NCBI GenBank assembly: GCA_036390755.1
Contig: DASWBH010000398.1
Coordinates: 1-7,972, forward strand
Source: DASVHS01 sp036390755
GTDB taxonomy: Bacteria; Acidobacteriota; Thermoanaerobaculia; Gp7-AA8
Direction of reading: 5' to 3'
Length of the DNA stretch: 7,972 nucleotides
Shown here: positions 1 through 5,101 of the stretch, piece after piece
Layout of the letters: each line of letters starts with the position of its first letter
Numbering within the stretch: position 1 is the stretch's first letter
Notes under the pieces: generated by a model
Databases searched by the model: none
Told to the model about the DNA's origin: nothing
Seen by the model: only the letters and a program-made list of their open reading frames with translations
Position numbers and translations under genes: made by a program

Positions 1-16
1 CGCAGGAACGAGCCCG

Positions 17-56
17 TCCATTGAGACTCTCGACGTAAAGCGGAAGTCTCAATGGA
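17..56 (+). promoter_or_regulatory. 12-bp inverted repeat (hairpin or operator) over the histidine kinase start
   Basis: The arms TCCATTGAGACT (17-28) and AGTCTCAATGGA (45-56) are perfect reverse complements separated by 16 nt. The right arm contains the ATG (52-54), and the likely ribosome site GGAAG (42-46) lies at the loop/stem boundary. As RNA, this would form a stem hiding the start codon and ribosome site, which suggests translational control. As DNA, it could be a two-half-site operator for an autoregulator such as the downstream NtrC-type protein. The repeat is directly visible; its function is inferred. Confidence 0.6.
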
Positions 57-1869
57 GAACACCTGCGCCCCAACTTGCGCCGAACGTGTCACAGGCGACG
101 CTTGTCCGATCTGCAAATCGAACGAGCTCGGTACCTGGCGCTGGGAACGTCTCACCGATCGATTCTTCGGTTCCGAGCGCACCCGGGTCCTGGCCGGCCT
201 CGGATCCGAGCCTGAATCGACCGATGCGTTCCTGACGCGCATCGACCCGCTCGATCGTTCGCTCGTCCAGCACCGTCTGGCGCAGATGGCGAAACATCCT
301 GCGCCGTTCGATGTCGAATTCTGTCTGACCGTCGGCCACGACAAGCGCACGCTGCGCATGTATGGGTTTCCCGACCGCGAGGCCCACCCGTCCAACCCGC
401 AGTTCTTCGGGACCATCGAAGACATCACGGCGAGGCTGCAGGTATCGGAGGCCCTCGTCGAGTTGTCGCTCGCCGTCGAACAGGCGCGCGATTATGTCTG
501 CATCGCCAATGCGAGCGGCGCCATCGAGTACGTGAATCCCGCGTGGAGAGAGAAGTCCGGCAGGCAGCGGTCGCTGATCGGACTGCCGGTCGCCGTTCTC
601 CTGGGCGATCCGCAGGTGTATGCGGAAGGCCGCGCCGAAATGGACCGCAGCGGCGTGTTCCGCCGCACGATCCGCAAGACCAACGGCAAGGTGCGTCACG
701 AAGAGATCACGATGTGGCCGGTCCGCGATGTCCGCGGCGACGTGACGCGCATCGTCGTCATCTCGTCCGACGTCACCGATCGGATGAACGCCGAAGAAGC
801 GAGCGCGCGCATGCAGGAGGTCCTGGCCGGCGCAGCGCGCGAATGGCGGCACACGGTCGACGCGATCGATGCCGCCATCGTGATGTTCGAGCCGCCCGCG
901 ACAATCCGCCGCATGAATCGCGCGGCGCGCGATCTTCTCGGAGAGCTCGGATACGACCTCATCGGCTGCAGCATCGCCGAGTTTGCTCTGCCCGCGCCGT
1001 GGCCCGCCGTGCTCGATCTCGTCGCGCAGGCCGTCGATCGCGGATTGAGTTGCGAGAGCCAGGTTCGCAACACCAGCGGAAAAACATGGGACATCATCGC
1101 CAACGTCGCGATCACGGAAGAAGTCGGTGACGTCGTCGTCGTCATCCGCGACGTCACCGCCACCATCGAGATGGAAGAGTCGCTGCGCCGCAGCGAAGTG
1201 ATGTCGGCGATGGGCAATCTCGTCGCGGGCGTCGCACACGAAGTGAAAAACCCGCTGTTCGGAATGAGCGCGACGCTCGACGCGATGGAGCTGAAGTTCC
1301 GCGACAACGCCGATTCGCTCAAGTACGCGACGATGATCCGGCGCGAAGTCGACAGCCTGCGCGTGCTCATGCAGGATCTGCTCGATTTCGGACGCGCCTC
1401 GAATCTCGAGCTGCGCCAGGTGCCTCTCGCTCCGATCGTCGCTTCCGCAGCGAGTCTCTGCCGCGAAACTGCAGCCGCTCGTCATGTGAACGTCGACAAC
1501 TTCGTCGACCCGGCGTTGGGATCATGTGTCGCTGACCCCGTCCGGCTCGAGCAGGTCTTTCGCAATCTGATCGACAACGCCATCTCGTTTTCGAAAGCCG
1601 GCCAGACCGTGACGATCGCCGCACGCGAGTTGGACCGCAACGGAGCGCGCTGGATCGAGATCGAGGTCCGCGACCAGGGCCCCGGATTCACCGAAACGGA
1701 TTTGCCGCGCGTGTTCGAGCCGTTTTTCACGCGAAGACAGGGCGGCACCGGCCTCGGCCTCTCGATCGTGCGGCGAATGGTCGAAGAGCACGGAGGCCGC
1801 GTGAGCGCCAGAAACTCCGGCGACGGAGGCGCGATCGTTCGCGTCGAACTGCCGGCGGCTGGCAAATGA
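52..1869 (+). CDS. Cytoplasmic triple-PAS sensor histidine kinase
   Basis: This is a 605-residue kinase expected to autophosphorylate on His and pass the phosphate to the regulator encoded next. Three PAS folds are visible: about 26-133 (PAS_3-like, ending FFGTIEDIT), 140-245 (ending VISSDVTDR) and 262-375 (ending VVIRDVTA). The HisKA H box is VAHEVKNPL with H396. The HATPase domain has the N box around N509 (NLIDNA), G1 box DQGPGF at 541-546, F box FEPFF, and G2 box GGTGLGLS from 564. No hydrophobic segment is long enough to span a membrane, so it should sense an internal cue. The first 21 residues hold four cysteines (5, 9, 18, 21) ahead of the first PAS. The start is well constrained: an in-frame TGA lies at 22-24, ATG 52 is the only usual start codon after it, and GGAAG lies 5 nt upstream. 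The stop overlaps the next gene as ATGA. The PAS ligand or cofactor cannot be read from the sequence. Confidence 0.93.
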   Translation: MENTCAPTCAERVTGDACPICKSNELGTWRWERLTDRFFGSERTRVLAGLGSEPESTDAFLTRIDPLDRSLVQHRLAQMAKHPAPFDVEFCLTVGHDKRTLRMYGFPDREAHPSNPQFFGTIEDITARLQVSEALVELSLAVEQARDYVCIANASGAIEYVNPAWREKSGRQRSLIGLPVAVLLGDPQVYAEGRAEMDRSGVFRRTIRKTNGKVRHEEITMWPVRDVRGDVTRIVVISSDVTDRMNAEEASARMQEVLAGAAREWRHTVDAIDAAIVMFEPPATIRRMNRAARDLLGELGYDLIGCSIAEFALPAPWPAVLDLVAQAVDRGLSCESQVRNTSGKTWDIIANVAITEEVGDVVVVIRDVTATIEMEESLRRSEVMSAMGNLVAGVAHEVKNPLFGMSATLDAMELKFRDNADSLKYATMIRREVDSLRVLMQDLLDFGRASNLELRQVPLAPIVASAASLCRETAAARHVNVDNFVDPALGSCVADPVRLEQVFRNLIDNAISFSKAGQTVTIAARELDRNGARWIEIEVRDQGPGFTETDLPRVFEPFFTRRQGGTGLGLSIVRRMVEEHGGRVSARNSGDGGAIVRVELPAAGK

Positions 1870-3233
1870 CCTCGCTGCAACCGCGCGCGCTGATCGTCGA
1901 CGACGATGAGACGGTCCGGTTCGGGATCACCGACTTCCTCACCCAGAACGATTTCGTGACCGCAGAAGCGGGCACCTGCGAAGCGGCTGTGGACGCGTTC
2001 CGCAACTTCTTTCCCGACATCGCCATCCTCGACTACGCGCTGCCCGACGGCAACGCACTCGACCTGCTGCCGCGCCTGAAGACGCTGAGCGCATCGACTC
2101 CGATCATCATCCTGACCGGACACGGCTCGATCGACCTCGCCGTGAAGACGATCAAAGCCGGAGCCGAGCAATTCCTTACCAAGCCGGTCGACCTGCACGC
2201 TCTGTTCATCGTCATCGAGCGCATCCTCGAGAACCAGCGCAACCGCAACAAGCAGATGGCTCAGCGCCGCGACCGGGCGCCGCAGCTCAATCCATTCATC
2301 GGCTCGAGCGCGGCAATCCGGCGCGTTCACGATCAGGCCGCACGCATCGCCGGCGCGCAACGGCCGATTCTCATCCACGGCGAAACCGGCAGCGGAAAAG
2401 GCGTCCTCGCGAAATGGCTGCACGCACAAGGGCCCCGAAGCAATGCCGCATTCGTCGATCTCAACTGCGCAGGCTTGTCGAAAGAATTTCTCGAGAGCGA
2501 GTTGTTCGGCCATGAGCGCGGCGCATTCACCGGCGCCACCGCCTCAAAGGTCGGCTTGTTCGACGTGGCCCATCGCGGGACGATGTTTCTCGACGAGATC
2601 GGCGACATCGATCTCAACGTGCAGCCGAAGCTGCTCAAAGTTCTCGAGGAAAAACGCTTCCATCGCCTGGGCGACGTGAAGGACCGCGTCGTCGATGTGC
2701 AACTCATTGCCGCTTCCCATCGCGATTTGCGCCGGCTCGTTCAGGAGCGGTCGTTCCGCAGCGATCTCTACTTCCGCATCAGCACGCTGCAGATCGACAT
2801 ACCCCCGCTCCGCCAGCGCAAAGAAGACATTGCCGCGATCAGCGACGAGATCCTGCTGGCATTCGCGTCCGAGCGCGGCCTCGCACCGGTGCGGATCGCC
2901 CCCGACGCATTGCGCGCCATGCAGCAGTACCGCTGGCCCGGCAACATTCGCGAAATGCGAAACGTCATCGAGCGTGCACTCCTGCTGTGCGATGGCGCCG
3001 AGCTGCAGGAACGCGATCTCAGTCTCGACACCTACGCCGTCGACGACGAGGACCAGGAGCCGACGACAATCGACGAGATCGAACGGCGTCACATCGTCCG
3101 CACGCTGCGTCAGCTCGGGTCGAACGTCGAAGCCACGTCGCGCCGGCTCGGCATCCCGAGAAGCTCGCTGTATCGCAAGCTGAAGAAGTACGGGATCACG
3201 ATTCTCAAAATGGGACGGACTGTGCCGGACTGA
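1866..3233 (+). CDS. NtrC-family sigma54-dependent response regulator
   Basis: This is a 455-residue transcriptional activator in the classic three-domain order. The receiver (about 7-120) has acidic residues D12/D13, phospho-acceptor D56 (ILDYALPDG), T84 and K106. The AAA+ sigma54-interaction domain (about 143-375) has Walker A GETGSGKG with K178, the GAFTGA loop at 219-224 that contacts sigma54, Walker B GTMFLDE at 238-244, and the arginine-rich segment SFRSDLYFRI. The C-terminal Fis-type helix-turn-helix lies at about 420-441 (ATSRRLGIPRSSLYRKLKKYG). All key residues are intact, so it should activate sigma54 promoters when phosphorylated. It shares ATGA with the kinase stop, indicating translational coupling and a cognate pair. 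Its targets are unknown. The che operon immediately downstream, and its own promoter, are the obvious candidates by position. Confidence 0.95.
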   Translation: MTSLQPRALIVDDDETVRFGITDFLTQNDFVTAEAGTCEAAVDAFRNFFPDIAILDYALPDGNALDLLPRLKTLSASTPIIILTGHGSIDLAVKTIKAGAEQFLTKPVDLHALFIVIERILENQRNRNKQMAQRRDRAPQLNPFIGSSAAIRRVHDQAARIAGAQRPILIHGETGSGKGVLAKWLHAQGPRSNAAFVDLNCAGLSKEFLESELFGHERGAFTGATASKVGLFDVAHRGTMFLDEIGDIDLNVQPKLLKVLEEKRFHRLGDVKDRVVDVQLIAASHRDLRRLVQERSFRSDLYFRISTLQIDIPPLRQRKEDIAAISDEILLAFASERGLAPVRIAPDALRAMQQYRWPGNIREMRNVIERALLLCDGAELQERDLSLDTYAVDDEDQEPTTIDEIERRHIVRTLRQLGSNVEATSRRLGIPRSSLYRKLKKYGITILKMGRTVPD

Positions 3234-3246
3234 GACACGCGCAGCG

Positions 3247-3286
3247 GACCCCATCTCCCGCCCCAAACCAACAAGCACCGATTCCT
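3247..3286 (+). terminator. C-rich, G-poor tract, possible Rho-dependent termination region
   Basis: Just after the regulator stop, the + strand is strongly C-rich and G-poor (runs CCCC, CCC, CCCC, then ACCAACAAGCACC). This composition resembles Rho utilisation sites. No GC hairpin followed by a T-run, as expected of an intrinsic terminator, was seen between 3234 and 3361. It would separate the two-component genes from the che genes. The composition is visible; the termination role is weak inference. Confidence 0.25.
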
Positions 3287-3302
3287 GTGCAGTTTACGCC
3301 CG

Positions 3303-3320
3303 AATGAATCGTGATTCATT
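3303..3320. promoter_or_regulatory. 18-bp palindrome, candidate transcription-factor operator
   Basis: AATGAATC-GT-GATTCATT has two perfect 8-bp arms around a 2-bp centre, in the only gap between the two gene modules. A 2-nt loop makes it a poor RNA terminator (at best 7 bp with a 4-nt loop and no T-run), so a dimeric DNA-binding protein is the likelier reader. It is AT-rich compared with its surroundings. It ends 2 bp before the candidate -24/-12 element and 41 bp before the CheY start codon. The protein that binds it is unknown. Confidence 0.5.
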
Positions 3321-3322
3321 TC

Positions 3323-3338
3323 CGGTCCGCCGATTGCG
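3323..3338 (+). promoter_or_regulatory. Candidate sigma54 (-24/-12) promoter of the che operon
   Basis: CGGTCC-GCCGA-TTGCG keeps the invariant GG and GC exactly 10 bp apart. The -12 part TTGC matches well, but the -24 part matches TGGCAC at only three of six positions. The predicted start of transcription is near 3349, giving a leader of about 13 nt that still includes the ribosome site at 3352-3357. The spacing fits and a sigma54 activator gene lies directly upstream, but a match of this quality can occur by chance. No convincing sigma70 -35/-10 pair was found in the gap. Confidence 0.3.
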
Positions 3339-3351
3339 ATGTGTGGCATCA

Positions 3352-3357
3352 AGAGGT
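3352..3357 (+). promoter_or_regulatory. Ribosome binding site of the CheY-like gene
   Basis: AGAGGT lies 4 nt before ATG 3362. It decides the start in favour of the ATG that begins MKKKILLVDDS, rather than a GTG at 3311 that lies inside the palindrome. Confidence 0.65.
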
Positions 3358-3361
3358 CCGC

Positions 3362-3730
3362 ATGAAAAAGAAAATCCTTCTTGTCGATGACTCCCACACC
3401 GTGCTCCTCATGGAGCGCATGATCCTGGCGAAGTTCCCCTTCGATCTCATTACCGCGTCGAGCGGCGAAGAAGCGGTTGCCAAGGCCATTACCGAAGTGC
3501 CCGACCTCATCCTCATGGATGTCGTGATGCCGAAAATGAACGGCTTCGAGGCCGTCGCGGCGATCCGGGAGCGCGAAGCGACGCGCCGTACGCCGATCAT
3601 CATGGTGACCACGCGCGGAGAGGCCGACAACGTCGAGAAGGGTTTCACGGCCGGCTGCAGCGAATACGTCACCAAACCCATCAACTCGCTCGAACTGCTC
3701 ACAAAAGTCCGCAGCTGCCTCGGCGAGTGA
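3362..3730 (+). CDS. CheY-like single-domain response regulator
   Basis: This 122-residue protein is one receiver domain with no output domain. It carries the acidic pair D9/D10 (LLVDDS), phospho-acceptor D53 (ILMDVVMPKMNG), T83 (MVTT), Y102 in the position of the CheY switch tyrosine, and K105 (TKP). It should be phosphorylated by the CheA encoded three genes downstream and act by binding a partner. Whether that is a flagellar motor switch, a pilus system or another target is not visible. The start at ATG 3362 gives a normal receiver N terminus and has AGAGGT 4 nt upstream; extending to GTG 3311 would add 17 residues unlike the family. It is the first gene of the che-type run, with 7 nt before the next start codon. 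Confidence 0.92.
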   Translation: MKKKILLVDDSHTVLLMERMILAKFPFDLITASSGEEAVAKAITEVPDLILMDVVMPKMNGFEAVAAIREREATRRTPIIMVTTRGEADNVEKGFTAGCSEYVTKPINSLELLTKVRSCLGE

Positions 3731-3737
3731 GGACACG

Positions 3738-4598
3738 ATGAAAAAAGACCTCGACGAAGACTACGTCCGCCGTGTCCGCGAGGAGACGCAGCGATACACA
3801 CGCGACCTCCTCGACGAGAATCAGAAACTGCGCGCGTTCGCGGCGATGGCCCGCCAGGACCTGGCGAAACTGCAACACGAAGTCGCCGATCGGGACGACA
3901 CGCTGCGCAAACGTCACGCGTGCGAGGCGCGGCTCGCCATCCTCGAGAGCGAGAGACGGCAGTTCGAAGAAGAGCTGCGCGCCGCCCGCAACGAGGTGCA
4001 GCGATACGCGCTCGAGCGCGCGAATCTCGACCGCCAGCTCCAGGCGATCGAGGCCGAAGGGCGCGGGTATCTGCAGCAGTACCTCACCGTCGAACAGCAG
4101 AACGCCAATCTGGCGAATCTCTACGTCGCGAGCTTCCGGCTGCACTCGACGCTTGATCGCCCAGAAGTGGTCGAAGCGGTCAAGGAGATCATCGTCAATC
4201 TCGTCGGCTCCGAAGAACTGGCGATCCTCGAGTTCGACTCAACGCGGTTGCACCTCGAGTTGATCGGCTCGTTCGGCATCGACGAGCAGAAGTATCTGCG
4301 CATCCCCGCGGGCCGCGGAATCATCGGCGAGTGCGTGCGCACGGGCGAGATTTTCGTCGCACCCGGCACGACTCCCTCTGCCGGTCCCGACGGCGAATCG
4401 ATGATCGCCTGCATTCCGCTGAAGATCGGAGAAACCGTCATCGGAGCGATCGCGATCTTCCGGCTGTTGGGTCAGAAGAACGGAATCGAAGATCTCGACC
4501 GAGAGCTGTTCAATCTTCTGGCGACACACGCCGCCACTGCGCTTTATTGCTCTTCGCTCCACGCCGCGCACGGACCGGCGCTTCTGGGAGTGGCGTGA
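3738..4598 (+). CDS. Coiled-coil and GAF domain protein in a che operon
   Basis: This is a 286-residue soluble protein with no signal peptide or membrane segment. Residues 1-120 or so are very rich in E, R, K, Q, L and A with heptad-like spacing (for example LLDENQKLRAF, EARLAILESERRQFEEEL), a clear long coiled coil. A GAF fold follows at about 128-275 (SFRLHSTLD, a VGSEELAILEFD strand, IPAGRGIIGECVRTGE at about 189-204, and IPLKIGETVIGAIAIF). There is no kinase, GGDEF, phosphodiesterase or DNA-binding output domain, so it probably works through protein contacts, with GAF binding a small ligand or acting as a dimer interface. A GAGGA ribosome site precedes ATG 3738 by 4 nt, and the stop abuts the CheD start. 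Sitting between CheY and CheD suggests an accessory role in the pathway, perhaps as CheY target, scaffold or adaptor. That role is inferred. Confidence 0.85.
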   Translation: MKKDLDEDYVRRVREETQRYTRDLLDENQKLRAFAAMARQDLAKLQHEVADRDDTLRKRHACEARLAILESERRQFEEELRAARNEVQRYALERANLDRQLQAIEAEGRGYLQQYLTVEQQNANLANLYVASFRLHSTLDRPEVVEAVKEIIVNLVGSEELAILEFDSTRLHLELIGSFGIDEQKYLRIPAGRGIIGECVRTGEIFVAPGTTPSAGPDGESMIACIPLKIGETVIGAIAIFRLLGQKNGIEDLDRELFNLLATHAATALYCSSLHAAHGPALLGVA

Positions 4599-5093
4599 AT
4601 GTCGGTTCTCGCTATGGCGACGCCGGAGACTGAACACGTTCGAACCGTGTATCTGCAGCCCGGCCAGCTGCACGTTGCAGACTCGCCGACGACGATCACG
4701 ACGATCCTGGCGTCATGCGTCGCCGTTTGTCTGTTCGACGCGCGGCGCCGCATCGGCGGAATGAATCACTTCCTGCTCCCGAAGGCTCTCGGGATCGATG
4801 GCGCGCCGGCGAGGTTCGGTGCGTCGGCGACGCAACTGTTGATCGACCAGATGCTCGCGAGAGGCAGCCGCATGCGTGACTTGCAGGCCAAGCTGTTCGG
4901 GGGCGCGACCGTTCTCGCCGCGGTGCCCGGAAATCCCGACCGCATGCCTCTTGGCGACTCGAACGTGCGCTGCGCGTTCGACCTTCTCGACAAGGCCGGC
5001 ATTCCGGTCGTCGCGTCCGACGTGGGCGGCACCCGCGGCCGAAAAATCATTTTCCACACCGACGACGGGTCGGCATTCATGAAGTGGCTGTAA
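4599..5093 (+). CDS. cheD: Chemoreceptor glutamine deamidase CheD
   Basis: This 164-residue protein fits the CheD family, which deamidates specific receptor glutamines to glutamate and so tunes adaptation; in several species it is controlled by CheC. The catalytic set is present: T34, C40 (LASCVAVCLFD) and H57 (GGMNHFLLP), with the same spacings as Thr21/Cys27/His44 of Thermotoga CheD. Further family motifs are KLFGGA (about 98-103) and DVGGTRGRKIIFHTDDG near the C terminus. The usual LGSC motif reads LASC here, a mild change beside the nucleophile. The start codon directly follows the previous TGA, with GGGAG 8 nt upstream inside the preceding gene, so translation is probably coupled. ATG 4614 is a less likely start. 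CheA and an MCP, its expected substrate, follow. No cheC is visible in the window. Confidence 0.93.
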   Translation: MSVLAMATPETEHVRTVYLQPGQLHVADSPTTITTILASCVAVCLFDARRRIGGMNHFLLPKALGIDGAPARFGASATQLLIDQMLARGSRMRDLQAKLFGGATVLAAVPGNPDRMPLGDSNVRCAFDLLDKAGIPVVASDVGGTRGRKIIFHTDDGSAFMKWL

Positions 5094-5095
5094 GG
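5092..5095 (+). promoter_or_regulatory. Ribosome binding site of cheA
   Basis: AAGG overlaps the cheD stop codon and lies 6 nt before ATG 5102. This supports ATG 5102 over a GTG at 5084 within the end of cheD. Confidence 0.5.
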
Positions 5096-5101
5096 CGAAC
5101 G

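Noticed and set aside
543..1130. Plus-strand open frame in another phase inside the kinase
   Set aside because: It is extremely arginine-rich, typical of an out-of-frame reading of high-GC coding DNA, and lies entirely inside the PAS region.
1125..1159. 11-bp inverted repeat (CGGTGACGTCG / CGACGTCACCG) inside the kinase gene
   Set aside because: It arises from repeated GAC-GTC codons in GDVVVV and RDVT at the end of a PAS domain and is deep in coding sequence, so chance is the simpler reading.
49..1485. Long minus-strand open frame (478 codons) opposite the histidine kinase
   Set aside because: It is very rich in R, D, H and A and shows no domain. The opposite strand carries a full kinase with all motifs, so this is a GC-bias shadow.
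1482..2513. Minus-strand open frame (343 codons) across the kinase/regulator junction
   Set aside because: It lies opposite conserved HATPase and receiver/AAA+ motifs and has no recognisable domain of its own.
3216..3232. Direct repeat CGGACTG-TGC-CGGACTG at the regulator's 3' end
   Set aside because: Only 7 bp and two copies, with no wider array; not enough to call a repeat element.
2544..3278. Minus-strand open frame (244 codons) opposite the AAA+ and HTH regions
   Set aside because: It has antisense shadow composition, and the + strand GAFTGA, Walker B and HTH motifs explain the sequence.
3293..3321. Possible sigma70 promoter (TTTACG, 17 bp, TCATTT)
   Set aside because: The -10 hexamer matches the consensus at only two of six positions.
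3311..3361. Earlier GTG start for the CheY-like gene
   Set aside because: It would add 17 residues not seen in receivers and places initiation inside the palindrome. ATG 3362 has a clear AGAGGT site.
5084..5101. Earlier GTG start for cheA
   Set aside because: It adds only six residues, overlaps the cheD end and lacks a ribosome site. ATG 5102 has AAGG 6 nt upstream.
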